The notes beneath the pieces were generated by a model. The model searched no databases, was not told the origin of the DNA, and was given only the letters and a program-made list of their open reading frames with translations. Positions 49,607-59,077 of a stretch of DNA of 64,000 nucleotides are shown here, piece by piece (position 1 is the first letter of the stretch; the number at the start of each line of letters is the position of its first letter). A program made the translations under genes and the position numbers. Source of the DNA: Sunxiuqinia elliptica (GTDB lineage Bacteria > Bacteroidota > Bacteroidia > Bacteroidales > Prolixibacteraceae); contig NZ_FONW01000005.1 of assembly GCF_900113005.1 (NCBI RefSeq), positions 1-64,000 of the forward strand, read 5' to 3'.

Positions 49607-50548
49607 CTATTTCTCTGGGGCATCTGCCGCACAGCGAAACCCAGTGTTGAAGAGTGAGGTCTCGAGTGAGTTGAATGAGCGGCCGGAAACGGTGTAGCTG
49701 TTTTCCCTATTCTGATCGAAGAAGAAAGAGCCTCCGCGTATAACTTTGATTTGCTCGTTGCGTTTGTAGGGAGTTGGATTTCCCGGGTAGGGGGCGTAGG
49801 TATCTTCGCACCAATTCCAAACATTACCTCCCATATCAGTCAATCCGGCTTCATTTTTACCAAAAGCACCAACTGGAGACGTAAACTGGTATCCATCTTC
49901 AGTGGTGTTGGTCTCAATTGATTCGCCTTGCCAAACATTGGCTTGGTAGGCGCCGTCAATTAATAGCTGGTTGCCCCAACTAAAGCGCTGACCATTGTTT
50001 TTTCCACTGCGGGCAGCTACTTCCCATTCTGCTTCGGTTGGCAACCGTTTTCCAGCCCATTTGGCGTAAGCCTGAGCATCGTTCCAGCTAACATGGGTAA
50101 CGGGGTGCTCGTCATTTGCAGCAGCTTCTCCCGGGCCCAAGGGATATTCCCAAGTTGTTCCCGGTTTCAGTTCCCATTGTTGCGTTTTGAAGTTAAATAC
50201 GCCGGAATCTCCAAATTTCTCTGCTTCGGTTTTGTAGCCCGTTGATTTTATGAATTTGCGAAATGCAGCAACCGTTACCGGAGACTGATCGATGTAAAAA
50301 GCCTTAAGTGTCACCTCATGAACCGGCTTTTCATTTGGAAGGCCGGTTTCGCTTCCAATCAAATAACTACCTCCAGCAAAATGGACCATGTGTTCATAGT
50401 CGGGGGCTTGTGTTTTCGTGTTTTCGGTGGTAACTTCGCTAGTGGTTGACTTGGTAGTCTCTGGCTTTGTGTTTGGCTTGTTCGATTGGTTTTGACAAGC
50501 CATTAGAAGCCCGCTTGCCAGAATTAAGGCAGTCCATTTTAATTGCAT
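49607..50548 (-). CDS. Formylglycine-generating-enzyme-like (SUMF1 domain) lipoprotein
   Basis: A 313-residue lipoprotein with lipobox LLMAC (Cys18) and a Thr/Lys-rich linker. Residues about 50-310 form an FGE-sulfatase fold: FYIDQSPVTVAAFRKFI, HPVTHVSWNDAQAYAKWAGKRLPTEAEWE, MGGNVWNWCEDTY, VIRGGSF and NTGFRCAAD. True oxygen-dependent FGE has two active-site cysteines shortly after RGGS; here that stretch reads RGGSFFFDQNRENSY and has neither. It is therefore unlikely to mature the sulfatases of this window. Such paralogues often act as ligand-binding or gliding/secretion lipoproteins (GldK-like). It is a single-gene unit; function unknown. Confidence 0.85.
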   Translation of the reverse strand: MQLKWTALILASGLLMACQNQSNKPNTKPETTKSTTSEVTTENTKTQAPDYEHMVHFAGGSYLIGSETGLPNEKPVHEVTLKAFYIDQSPVTVAAFRKFIKSTGYKTEAEKFGDSGVFNFKTQQWELKPGTTWEYPLGPGEAAANDEHPVTHVSWNDAQAYAKWAGKRLPTEAEWEVAARSGKNNGQRFSWGNQLLIDGAYQANVWQGESIETNTTEDGYQFTSPVGAFGKNEAGLTDMGGNVWNWCEDTYAPYPGNPTPYKRNEQIKVIRGGSFFFDQNRENSYTVSGRSFNSLETSLFNTGFRCAADAPEK

Positions 50549-50705
50549 GTGATGTTGAATTTATTTGACCGATAAAAATGATGATTTCTAATCGTTAATC
50601 AAAACGAATGACAAAGATGATCGTGTTTTGAGAAGTATTTCTCCTTGAGTTCGGTTGATATGGAGACTCTGATCGTATAAATCGTAATTCCAAAAATCAT
50701 TAATC

Positions 50706-51317
50706 ATGAAATCTAAAAGCGTAGTACTCGTTAGTTTGCTGGTTTTATTCTTATCTGGTTGTATAGTCTTCTCATTTTATCCGCTGTATACGGAAGAAGA
50801 CTTATTCCCCAATGATCTGCTCGTTGGTGAGTGGATAGATGCTGACTCAACAACTTGGGAATTTGATTTTAACTATTTCGGGAAACCTGTTTTGGAGAAT
50901 CGAGACAGCACTGCTTTTATTTTAAGAATGAAAGAAAAGGATAGCCAGGAATTCAGCAAGCAAGAGTTTTTAGTTCGTGTAATCGAATTAGGAGGACATT
51001 ATTTTCTTGACTTCTACATGGAAGAGTATTTAAAAGAGAATGACTTGACTTTTTTTGATTTACACCTTATGCCTGTTCATACTTTTGCCAAGTTGGAATT
51101 GGATGGAGACGATGCTAAAATAAGTTGGTTTTCCAGTGCTTGGCTGGAGGAACTTATTGAGCAAAATCGAACCCACATTCGATATGAAAACAATGGGGAC
51201 CACATTTTACTGACAGCAAAACCTCAGGAACTACAAGAGTTTGTGGTTCGCTATGTAAATGCACCGGATGCTTTTGATGATGGCTTATCAGCTAGCTTAC
51301 ACCGAATAGCGAATTAG
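50706..51317 (+). CDS. Hypothetical lipoprotein
   Basis: A 203-residue protein with lipobox FLSGC (Cys19), followed by IVFSFYPLYTEEDLFPNDLLVGEW. After that come alternating hydrophobic/charged strands (TWEFDFNYF, HYFLDFYMEEYL, AKLELDGDDAKISWF, DHILLTAKP), suggesting a beta sandwich or lipocalin-like fold. The first residues resemble a group of small Bacteroidota lipoproteins with a YPLYTEED start that I know only as uncharacterised. It is divergent from the FGE-like lipoprotein and converges on the aminotransferase. The likely location is a membrane, with the bulk in the periplasm. No catalytic motif seen. Confidence 0.7.
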   Translation: MKSKSVVLVSLLVLFLSGCIVFSFYPLYTEEDLFPNDLLVGEWIDADSTTWEFDFNYFGKPVLENRDSTAFILRMKEKDSQEFSKQEFLVRVIELGGHYFLDFYMEEYLKENDLTFFDLHLMPVHTFAKLELDGDDAKISWFSSAWLEELIEQNRTHIRYENNGDHILLTAKPQELQEFVVRYVNAPDAFDDGLSASLHRIAN

Positions 51318-51354
51318 CCCGTCTTATCTGGAGACTCGGTGAGTATTGCTTGGC

Positions 51355-52821
51355 TTATAACTTAAACCATTCCTGAGCTTTTATATGAAAACTCTTTTCA
51401 TCTTTATGGCTAAAGGTATTGGTTCGAGGAACCGGAGCATAATCTGCTGAGTAAGTCTCAAAGTGTTCAATAATATCTTTGAGGGCATCGATAAAGAGCT
51501 GCACTTCTTCGTCAGTCATGGTTGGATGAAGCGACCAACGCACCCAACCTGGTTTTTCCGACAGGTCTCCGTGACTGATTTGGTCCGTAATCTCATCGGA
51601 TCGTTCGGCGGTTACTTCCAGTAGAAAGTGCCCGTAAGTGCCGGCGCAGGCACATCCCCCGCGAACTTGAATGCCGTATAAGTCGTTGAGCAATTGCACC
51701 AAGAGGTTGTAGTGAATGCCCGGTACGTAAAAAGAGATTACGCCAAGCCGATCGCGTTCATTGTTTGCCAGAATTTGGACTTCCGGGATGGTGTCAAGTC
51801 CTTCAAACGCAAGAGTGAGTAGCTCCTCTTCGCGTTTGCGGATATTTTCAATTCCCATTTGGTCTTTTAATTGGAAGCAAAGAGCTGTTTTTATCGATTG
51901 AAGAAATCCAGGAGTCCCTCCATCTTCACGAGCCTCGATATTATCAACGTATTTGTATTTTCCCCAAGGATTGGTCCAGTCAACGGTTCCACCTCCCGGA
52001 TGGTCGGGCACGGTGTTGTGATACATCGACTTATCAAACACCAAAACTCCAGAAGAACCGGGGCCTCCTAAAAACTTGTGAGGTGAAAATAGAATTGCAT
52101 CCAGTTTCATCATTGGATCTTTGGGGTGCATATTGATCTCGTCATAGGGAGCAGACGCTGCAAAGTCAATGAAAGCAACTCCACCATATTCGTGCATAAT
52201 CTTGGCCAGTTCGTAGAATGGTGTTCGTATTCCTGTTACATTGGAGCAAGCTGTGAATGCGCCAATTTTGAACGGACGATCTTTATAGTCTTCGAGCTTC
52301 TTGCGCAGGTTTTCAGGCTTCACAAGCAGGTTCTCATCAGGTTCAATAATGACCACATCAGCGATTGTTTCGTACCAACTGGTGTGGTTGGAGTGGTGCT
52401 CCATATGGGTGATGAAAACAACCGGCTTTTCTCGTTCTTCAAGGCAGCTTTTGTCCAATAATTTTCCATAGGTCTTTAGCCCTAAAATACGCTGAAACTT
52501 ATTAATCACGGCGGTCATCCCAAATCCTGCGGTAATGATTACGTCATTAGGTCCAGCATGAACATGGTCTTTAATGATTCGGTGAGATAGTTGGTAGGCG
52601 GTGGTCATCAGGGCGCCGGTTTCGCTGGTTTCGGTATGTGTATTGGCAACAAAAGGTCCAAACTCGTCCTGTAGTTTTTGCTCAATCGGGCGATAGAGCC
52701 TTCCACTGGCAATCCAGTCGCCATAGACAATTTTTTTCTTCCCAAACGGACTGGTAAAAGACTGATCGATCCCGATAATTTGATCGCGAAACGCTTTAAA
52801 GTAATTTTCCAACTGCCTCAT
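51355..52821 (-). CDS. Class V aminotransferase / cysteine desulfurase-like
   Basis: A 488-residue PLP enzyme. The cofactor lysine is Lys249 in FSPHKFLGGPGSSG; His143 in EHHSNHTSW and Asp219 in AFIDFAASAP are the usual ring-stacking and ring-nitrogen contacts. The RGGCACAGTYGH stretch has two cysteines near where desulfurases carry their active Cys, but the loop is not the IscS or SufS form. It is longer than SufS (about 406) owing to N- and C-terminal additions. No suf or isc genes are near, so sulfur donation to a cofactor other than the main Fe-S pathway, or a lyase/isopenicillin-epimerase-like reaction, is possible. Cytoplasmic, single-gene unit. Confidence 0.82.
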   Translation of the reverse strand: MRQLENYFKAFRDQIIGIDQSFTSPFGKKKIVYGDWIASGRLYRPIEQKLQDEFGPFVANTHTETSETGALMTTAYQLSHRIIKDHVHAGPNDVIITAGFGMTAVINKFQRILGLKTYGKLLDKSCLEEREKPVVFITHMEHHSNHTSWYETIADVVIIEPDENLLVKPENLRKKLEDYKDRPFKIGAFTACSNVTGIRTPFYELAKIMHEYGGVAFIDFAASAPYDEINMHPKDPMMKLDAILFSPHKFLGGPGSSGVLVFDKSMYHNTVPDHPGGGTVDWTNPWGKYKYVDNIEAREDGGTPGFLQSIKTALCFQLKDQMGIENIRKREEELLTLAFEGLDTIPEVQILANNERDRLGVISFYVPGIHYNLLVQLLNDLYGIQVRGGCACAGTYGHFLLEVTAERSDEITDQISHGDLSEKPGWVRWSLHPTMTDEEVQLFIDALKDIIEHFETYSADYAPVPRTNTFSHKDEKSFHIKAQEWFKL

Positions 52822-53017
52822 AGTTCTTTCCTATTTTCAACTTCGATGGTAAAAATAGAGTATTCGACTGACATAAGAACAGAAAAAAATCATTTTTTAG
52901 TGTCGTAAGGGGGGAGGCATGGAAGGTGGAATGACAATTCGTCATTGTTCTGAAATGGCATGCGGTTTGAAAAAAAGCCTACATCAAATTGATGTTAAAC
53001 TAAAAAATATAAGTACG

Positions 53018-55069
53018 ATGCAAAAAGGTAAAATTGGCGTTTCCAGTGACAATTTATTCCCAATCATCAAAAAGTTTTTATACTCAGATCACGATATCTT
53101 TCTTCGTGAAATTGTTTCCAATGCTGTTGATGCAACTCAAAAACTGAAGACTTTGGCTGGTCGTGGCGAAACTTCGGCTTCTACAGAGAATGCTAAAGTT
53201 CGGGTGACTCTGGATGAGGATCAGAAGACCATTACTGTTTCGGATAATGGAATCGGGATGACAGCCGATGAAATTGAAAAATACATTAACCAGATTGCTT
53301 TCTCAGGAGCTAACGAGTTTCTGGAAAAATATGAAAACGATGCCAATGCGATTATTGGCCATTTTGGTTTAGGATTCTATTCTTCATTCATGATCTCAAG
53401 CAAGGTTGAGATTGTGACTAAGTCGCACAAGGATGGAGCCCAGGCGGTTAAGTGGTCTTGCGATGGAAGTCCGGAATACAGCATTGAAGATGCAGAGCGT
53501 GATGGTGTTGGAACAGACATTATTATGCATGTGAATGAAGATTCAGCAGAGTTTTTGAATAAAGAACGAATTGCTGAAATTTTGAATAAGTACTGTAAGT
53601 TCTTGCCTGTTCCGGTTGTATTTGGGAAAGAAACCGAGTGGAAGGATGGTCAGGAAGTTGAAACAGAAAAAGAGAATCAAATCAACGATATCAATCCAGC
53701 TTGGACGAAAACACCGGTTGATTTGAAAGATGAAGACTACGCCGAATTTTACCGGAAGTTGTATCCAATGAGCGAAGAGCCATTGTTTAATATTCACCTG
53801 AACGTTGATTATCCATTCAACCTGACTGGAATTCTGTATTTTCCAAAATTGAAAAACAGTATTGAAGTTCAAAAGAATAAGATTCAGCTTTATTCTAACC
53901 AAGTTTTTGTTACGGACTCGGTTGAGGGAATTGTGCCTGAGTTTTTGACTTTGTTGCATGGGGTAATTGATTCACCGGATATTCCATTGAACGTTTCTCG
54001 TTCTTACTTGCAAAGCGATTCAAATGTGAAAAAGATCAGCAGCCACGTCACGAAGAAAGTGGCCGATCGTTTGCATCAGCTTTTCAAAGACAGCCGTGAG
54101 GACTTTGAGAGCAAGTGGGATGATCTCAAGATTTTTATCGAGTACGGAATGCTTACTGATGAAAAGTTTGCAGAACGTGCCATGAACTTCTTCTTGTTTA
54201 AGAATACTGATGGTAAGTATTTTACTTTCGAGGAATATGAAACACTGATTAAAGAAAATCAGACGAATAAGGAGAATAACCTGGTTTATTTATACACCAG
54301 CAACTTGGATGAGCAATACTCTTTTGTACAAACAGCCAAGGATAAAGGCTATGATGTCTTGATCTTGGATGATGTTTTGGCTACTCCGCTGTTAAACAAA
54401 TTTGAGCAAAAGTATACTGATAAGCGCTTTGTTCGTGTGGACTCGGATGTGATTGAAAACCTGATTCAGAAAGAGGACGAACAAGATGAAATGTCTTGGG
54501 AGGAAAAAGATGAACTAAGTCCGGTTTTCCAAGCTGTTTGTCCAGACACGAATGGAATTAACTACATCGTTGATTTCAAAAACCTGGGAGAGAACGGCCA
54601 GCCGATTGTCATCACTCGCAATGAGTTTATGCGCCGGATGAAAGATATGGGCCAGTTGCAAGGCGGTATGAACATGTATGGCGACCTGCCTGACAGCTTG
54701 AATATGGTGGTTAATACGGCGCATCCATTAGTGAAAAAGGTACTTGAGGACAAAGACCAAAAGTTGGGTGATGCCTTGACCACAATCAAAACTGACTTGG
54801 ATGCTCAAAAGCAAGAGCGTGAAGCTTTGGAAAAAGCCAAAGAAGGTAAAAAAGAAGAAGAAGTTCCTGCAGCAGACAAGGAGAAATTGGAAGATTTAAG
54901 TAAGTCAATTGCTGAGTTGGAGCAACAGAAGCGCGAAAGATTAGGTGAGTTTGGAAAAGAAAACAAGCTAACCAAGCAACTTGTCGATTTGGCTTTACTG
55001 GCTAACGGCATGCTAAAAGGCGAAGCGCTTGATAAATTTGTTCGCCGAAGTGTTGATTTAATCAAATAA
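53018..55069 (+). CDS. htpG: Molecular chaperone HtpG (Hsp90)
   Basis: A 683-residue cytoplasmic ATP-dependent chaperone. The start at 53018 (MQKGKIGVSSDNLFPIIKKF) matches Hsp90 beginnings; an in-frame ATG 99 bases upstream would add an unrelated leader. The GHKL ATPase domain shows FLREIVSNAVDA, VSDNGIGMT and IGHFGLGFYSSF; the middle domain has YFPKLKNSIEVQKNKIQLYSNQVFV and DSPDIPLNVSRS, whose Arg contacts ATP. The C-terminal dimer region contains an unusual Lys/Glu stretch (KEGKKEEEVPAADKEKLEDL) seen in Bacteroidota homologues. It ends with a terminator shared between converging genes. Likely heat- or stress-controlled, though no operator was recognised. Confidence 0.95.
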   Translation: MQKGKIGVSSDNLFPIIKKFLYSDHDIFLREIVSNAVDATQKLKTLAGRGETSASTENAKVRVTLDEDQKTITVSDNGIGMTADEIEKYINQIAFSGANEFLEKYENDANAIIGHFGLGFYSSFMISSKVEIVTKSHKDGAQAVKWSCDGSPEYSIEDAERDGVGTDIIMHVNEDSAEFLNKERIAEILNKYCKFLPVPVVFGKETEWKDGQEVETEKENQINDINPAWTKTPVDLKDEDYAEFYRKLYPMSEEPLFNIHLNVDYPFNLTGILYFPKLKNSIEVQKNKIQLYSNQVFVTDSVEGIVPEFLTLLHGVIDSPDIPLNVSRSYLQSDSNVKKISSHVTKKVADRLHQLFKDSREDFESKWDDLKIFIEYGMLTDEKFAERAMNFFLFKNTDGKYFTFEEYETLIKENQTNKENNLVYLYTSNLDEQYSFVQTAKDKGYDVLILDDVLATPLLNKFEQKYTDKRFVRVDSDVIENLIQKEDEQDEMSWEEKDELSPVFQAVCPDTNGINYIVDFKNLGENGQPIVITRNEFMRRMKDMGQLQGGMNMYGDLPDSLNMVVNTAHPLVKKVLEDKDQKLGDALTTIKTDLDAQKQEREALEKAKEGKKEEEVPAADKEKLEDLSKSIAELEQQKRERLGEFGKENKLTKQLVDLALLANGMLKGEALDKFVRRSVDLIK

Positions 55070-55105
55070 AGAATAGCGACTCGTTCGCTTACTGTTTTAG
55101 AGGTA

Positions 55106-55139
55106 AAATGCGGTTTGGTTTTCCAGATCGCATTTTTTT
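55106..55139 (+). terminator. Intrinsic terminator after htpG
   Basis: AAATGCG (55106-55112) and CGCATTT (55129-55135) pair over 7 bases and are followed by a T run. Placed 37 bases after the htpG stop. Confidence 0.7.
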
Positions 55140-55143
55140 GTGT

Positions 55144-55172
55144 AAAAAATGCCTCCCAAAAAGGAGGCATTT
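55144..55172 (-). terminator. Intrinsic terminator of the Lrp gene
   Basis: AAATGCCTCC (55147-55156) pairs perfectly with GGAGGCATTT (55163-55172) around a 6-base loop. On the minus strand the stem runs into six T, so it ends the leftward Lrp transcript. Confidence 0.85.
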
Positions 55173-55190
55173 ATGCTATTGGGTATTACA

Positions 55191-55670
55191 TTATTTTATC
55201 GGAACCTGGCGTTTGAATTCCATCTCCAAAGAAATGAAAGTTTCAGTCCGGGCAATGCCCTCTACCTCTTGCATATCCACATCAATGATGTGTTTTAAAT
55301 GCTTGTTGGTTTTGGTTTGAATTTTGATAAAAATGGCATACGACCCAGTAGTGTAATGACACTCTACAATTTCCGGAATCTTTTTTAAAGCTTCGACTAC
55401 CTGAACGTGGTACGTGGCTTTTTCCAGGAATAACCCCATGTAAGCACAAGTATTGTATCCCAATTTTGATGGGCTAACAATAAATTCACTTCCGGATACA
55501 ACGCCTAAATTTAAAAGTCGCTGTACTCGTTGGTGAATGGCTGCCCCCGAAACGCCACATTCCCGGGCTACTTCCAGAAATGGAATTCGTGCATTTTTAG
55601 TAATCAACCGTAGGATTTTTTCATCCAACTCGTCGATCTGTGGAAGCGGATCTGTATGTTCTTGATTCAT
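55191..55670 (-). CDS. Lrp/AsnC-family transcriptional regulator
   Basis: A 159-residue DNA-binding protein. The helix-turn-helix is in residues about 12-65 (LDEKILRLITKNARIPFLEV, then ARECGVSGAAIHQRVQRLLNLGVVSG), and the RAM domain follows, with ICAYMGLFLEKATYH-like strands, VEALKKIPEIVECHYTTGSYAIF and a final ETFISLEMEFKRQVPI. Lrp/AsnC proteins form octamers or dimers that respond to amino acids. It is monocistronic, with its own terminator on the left and a 219-base AT-rich gap on the right. No adjacent amino-acid gene shows the ligand. Confidence 0.92.
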   Translation of the reverse strand: MNQEHTDPLPQIDELDEKILRLITKNARIPFLEVARECGVSGAAIHQRVQRLLNLGVVSGSEFIVSPSKLGYNTCAYMGLFLEKATYHVQVVEALKKIPEIVECHYTTGSYAIFIKIQTKTNKHLKHIIDVDMQEVEGIARTETFISLEMEFKRQVPIK

Positions 55671-55889
55671 TTTTGTTAATTTTTTTCAACTTTAAAATCA
55701 AAAGTTAAAGATACAAAAAAACGACAATTATTAATTAACCGTATTTAATAACATGTTTTTCGTGATGATTTGTAAGTAAACAATCTAAAAAGGTTATAAA
55801 TAGTTGTCTTAAAATTTTGATCGGCAAAAGTAAGCTATTTTTTTAATATTCTCAATGATTGGATGACATACTATTTGAAAATCGATATG

Positions 55890-57167
55890 TTATTGATTAT
55901 TTTTTGAATCCAAAGATGTTTGCTGTATAAATTCAGTGATGTCATTACCACTTGGATTTTGGAAAACCCGCAAGCCAAATTCCGGCAAAATTGCTAATAC
56001 ATGATCCATTATGTCTGCTTGAATGGATTCATAATTAGCCCATTCCTGATCTTTGCTGAAAACATAAAATTCAAGAGGTAAGCCTTTTTCTGAAGGTTGA
56101 AGGTGGCGTACCAAAAAGGTCATATGCTGATGAATCTTTGGATGCTGTTTGAGATAATTTTCCAGGTAGTGACGGAAAACTCCCAAGTTGGTTTGCCGTC
56201 GGCCATTAAAAATATCGCCCTCTTCAACTTTCAGTTTCTTATTATGTGCTTCAATTTCTTTTTCGCGTTCGGTAATATAATCTTTTAGTATGTAGAAATG
56301 ACTTAGTCTTTCAAGCATTTGCTTGTCACAAAATCGAACACTGCGCATATCCAGATTTACTGAGCGCTTAATTCGGCGTCCGCCTGATTCTTCCATTCCA
56401 ACCCAGTTGTTAAACGACTCCGAAACCAAGGCATACGTAGGAATGGTGGTAATCGTTTTGTCCCAGTTCTGAACTTTTACGGTGTTCAGGCTGATGTCGA
56501 TAACTGTTCCATCGGCATTGTGGCTTGGCATGGCAATCCAGTCGCCAGGTTTTAGCATTTTGTTGGCTGATAGCTGGATGCTGGCAACCAAACTTAAAAT
56601 GGTATCTTTAAATACCAACAGCAAAACAGCGGCAATTGCACCTAAACCTCCAATAAGATAAAGTGGAGATTTATTAATGAGCACAGCGATAACAAAAATA
56701 ACACCGATGCAGATGATCAGGATTTGGAGCAGCTGAATATAGCCTTTAATGGGGCGGTTGACAGCATAGGGAGTGGTTTGGTAAATGTCGTTGGCAGCAT
56801 TGGCAAACCGGACGGCAAACAGGGTGAAAATACCGACAAAGTAGATTCGAACGGAGCCTAAAAGAAGGTTGCTGATGAACTCGTTTCCTGAAAAATCGTA
56901 AGTGTAATAGATAATCAGGGCTGGGCTGATATGGGCCAGTGCCCGAAATACGCGTCGTTGAATCAGAAAGTCGTCCCATTGGGTTTTCGTTTTTTCAACA
57001 AATTGATGAACAATCCGGGCCATTATTTGCCGGGTTAGCCAGTGAGCTCCAAACGAAACTAAAAATAAAACGATCAGGCCGGCAAAAATGGCAATAGGGG
57101 TGCCAATGCCATCGGGGACATTCAGATCCCTCAAAATTGTTTCAAAGAGTTGTAGTAAATATTTCAT
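55890..57167 (-). CDS. MscS-family mechanosensitive channel, YbdG-like
   Basis: A 425-residue inner-membrane channel from ATG 57167 (MKYLLQLFETILRD); a start 45 bases further upstream is possible. Five hydrophobic spans lead to the pore region GGLGAIAAVLLLVFKDTILSLVASIQLSANKMLKPGDWI, the MscS core. The stretch SHNADGTVIDISLNTVKVQNWDKTI and the large C-terminal domain match the YbdG/MscM-type group better than plain MscS. It should open under mild membrane tension during osmotic downshift. It is divergent from the M64 peptidase gene and otherwise alone. Confidence 0.87.
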   Translation of the reverse strand: MKYLLQLFETILRDLNVPDGIGTPIAIFAGLIVLFLVSFGAHWLTRQIMARIVHQFVEKTKTQWDDFLIQRRVFRALAHISPALIIYYTYDFSGNEFISNLLLGSVRIYFVGIFTLFAVRFANAANDIYQTTPYAVNRPIKGYIQLLQILIICIGVIFVIAVLINKSPLYLIGGLGAIAAVLLLVFKDTILSLVASIQLSANKMLKPGDWIAMPSHNADGTVIDISLNTVKVQNWDKTITTIPTYALVSESFNNWVGMEESGGRRIKRSVNLDMRSVRFCDKQMLERLSHFYILKDYITEREKEIEAHNKKLKVEEGDIFNGRRQTNLGVFRHYLENYLKQHPKIHQHMTFLVRHLQPSEKGLPLEFYVFSKDQEWANYESIQADIMDHVLAILPEFGLRVFQNPSGNDITEFIQQTSLDSKNNQ

Positions 57168-57338
57168 TCGTCTATAATTATTTATGTCGTTTACATTTGC
57201 TGAAATTTCCAATAAATCTTTATGCTTCTTTTTTGTGAATCTGAAGAAGAAAGACTTCTATTCGTTTCATAGGACAAATGTCAAATTGATTCTACTTTTT
57301 TGTTGTTAAATTTAAAGGCTAAAATTAATGAATTTGTT

Positions 57339-58622
57339 ATGATTGGGAAATGGCAATTATTGGGGGTCTTATTTATGCTTTTGCCTTGTTTGACATGGGG
57401 CGATAATGAGTTTAGTAACTATTTTGAAAATCATTCGTTAAGGGTTGATTATTTGCTTGTTGGGAATCATGATACGGTGGAGGTCGTGATGCATCAGCTA
57501 AAAAAAGAAAAGCAGTATGGTGGTTCTCAGACCAAATTGATTGATGAATACGATCGGGGAACTTACCGTTATCGACTGTTTGATGTTGCCTCAGGAAACC
57601 TGATTTTTTCCAAAGGTTTTTGTCCTCTTTTTCAGGAATGGCAAAGCACAGAGGAAGCCACCAAGCAAAAAGGTAGCTTTTACCAAGTGGCTATTTTTCC
57701 CTTTCCGAAGAAAAAATGTAACATGGTAGTGGAAGAGCGAGGATGGAATGGAAAGTTTGTGGAGTTGTTCCGGACCGAAATTGATCCGAAAGACTATTTC
57801 ATTCTGGATGAGCAGGTGCCCGATTATCCGGTTATCAAACTGATGGAGAATGGAAAGCCGCGTTCGAAAGTTGATGTGGCCATTTTGCCAGAAGGTTATC
57901 AAGCTTCAGAGATGAAGAAATTTTTAGCCGATGCTCAGCGTATGCTCGATGCCATGTTTCAAGTAAGCCCTTTTAAAGAGGCGAAGCACGATTTTAATGT
58001 CTATGCTGTTGAAGTACCTTCACAAGAGTCGGGAACCGATGTCCCAGGTGAGGGGATCTATCGAAACACTGCTTTTAACTCGACTTTTTACACATTTGAT
58101 ACGCCACGCTACCTTACGTCTCAGGATATGCTGTCCATTCATGATGCTGCGGCAGCCGTTCCGTACGATCATGTTTATGTGTTGGTGAATACGGATCGAT
58201 ATGGTGGTGGTGGTTTCTACAACTATTTGTCCCTGACTTCGGTGGATGATGTTTTAGCCGAAAAGGTATTTATTCATGAGTTCGGCCATGGACTAGCAGG
58301 CTTAGCTGATGAGTATTATAGTTCGGACGTAGCTTATGCTGATTATTATAACCTGGAAGTGGAGCCTTGGGAACCCAACATCACCACTTTGGTTGATTTT
58401 AAATCAAAATGGGCCGATTTAATTGATGAGACAACACTGCAGCCAACTCCTCGTACGAACAAGTATTCGAAGAAAGTCGGACTTTTTGAAGGTGGCGGTT
58501 ACCAGTCAAAGGGAATTTATAGCCCCGTGATGGATTGCCGAATGAAAAGTAATGAACCCGATGTGTTTTGTCCGGTTTGTGAAAGAGCCATTAAAGAAGT
58601 AATCGAGTGGCATTGCGACTAA
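57339..58622 (+). CDS. M64-family (IgA peptidase-like) metalloprotease, exported
   Basis: A 427-residue enzyme. The start at 57339 gives a signal peptide (IGKWQLLGVLFMLLPCLTWG); a longer in-frame start 39 bases upstream is less natural. An N-terminal beta domain (about 25-175) precedes the peptidase M64 domain, with KVDVAILPEGYQASEM, DVPGEGIYRNTAFNSTF and the zinc motif HEFGHGLAGLADEYY, then a cysteine-rich end (SPVMDCRMKS..FCPVCERAI). Clostridium ramosum IgA1/A2 proteinase founded the family, but most Bacteroidota members have unknown targets. Probably periplasmic or secreted. Monocistronic, closed by a long perfect hairpin. Confidence 0.9.
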   Translation: MIGKWQLLGVLFMLLPCLTWGDNEFSNYFENHSLRVDYLLVGNHDTVEVVMHQLKKEKQYGGSQTKLIDEYDRGTYRYRLFDVASGNLIFSKGFCPLFQEWQSTEEATKQKGSFYQVAIFPFPKKKCNMVVEERGWNGKFVELFRTEIDPKDYFILDEQVPDYPVIKLMENGKPRSKVDVAILPEGYQASEMKKFLADAQRMLDAMFQVSPFKEAKHDFNVYAVEVPSQESGTDVPGEGIYRNTAFNSTFYTFDTPRYLTSQDMLSIHDAAAAVPYDHVYVLVNTDRYGGGGFYNYLSLTSVDDVLAEKVFIHEFGHGLAGLADEYYSSDVAYADYYNLEVEPWEPNITTLVDFKSKWADLIDETTLQPTPRTNKYSKKVGLFEGGGYQSKGIYSPVMDCRMKSNEPDVFCPVCERAIKEVIEWHCD

Positions 58623-58658
58623 TGCAAGCTTGAGGTAATTGGCTTATCTCTATGAAAT

Positions 58659-58718
58659 ACCAAAGGCTGTTTGAACTTAGTCATGAATTGATCTTGACTT
58701 TTTCAAACAGCCTTTGGT
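58659..58718. terminator. Perfect 17-base hairpin between converging genes
   Basis: Bases 58659-58675 (ACCAAAGGCTGTTTGAA) and 58702-58718 are perfect inverted copies around a 26-base loop. It sits between the M64 gene and the leftward membrane-protein gene. No long T tract follows on either side, so it may terminate weakly or protect mRNA ends. Confidence 0.65.
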
Positions 58719-58738
58719 TATATCGTGCGAGATGAACC

Positions 58739-59077
58739 TTATTCTTTGTCTTCTTTTTTAGATTGAATGAGGTAGCCTGCAATCAAACCCAAACCTCCAA
58801 ACAGGAAGATCATGGAAACGTAACAGGTGCCTTCTTCCAGCGAGGTGTTCATATCCAGAATGTTTCCGACTAAAACACCAATTGCCACACCGACAAACAG
58901 TAAGCCAAACTTCAGGCTCAAAAAGTTAGTGCCTTTCCAGCGCATTTTAAATGATTGTGGATCTGTTCCTCGTTCGATCATTGCCATACGCTCTTTATTA
59001 CGTGTAGTCCAGAAGACGTACAAAATCGCAAAAACAAATGCGAAAAAACTTACCGGAATTACAATTGCTTCATTCAT
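58739..59077 (-). CDS. Small membrane protein, DUF6249-like
   Basis: A 112-residue protein with three membrane segments: VIPVSFFAFVFAILYVFW, FGLLFVGVAIGVLVGNIL and YVSMIFLFGGLGLIAGYLI. The loop after the first segment, TTRNKERMAMIERGTDPQ, is conserved in small Bacteroidota membrane proteins that usually lie beside ECF sigma-factor genes; here one starts 250 bases away on the opposite strand. The family name is from memory and no activity is known. It could be part of the regulatory group with the sigma factor and the membrane protein after it. Confidence 0.72.
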   Translation of the reverse strand: MNEAIVIPVSFFAFVFAILYVFWTTRNKERMAMIERGTDPQSFKMRWKGTNFLSLKFGLLFVGVAIGVLVGNILDMNTSLEEGTCYVSMIFLFGGLGLIAGYLIQSKKEDKE

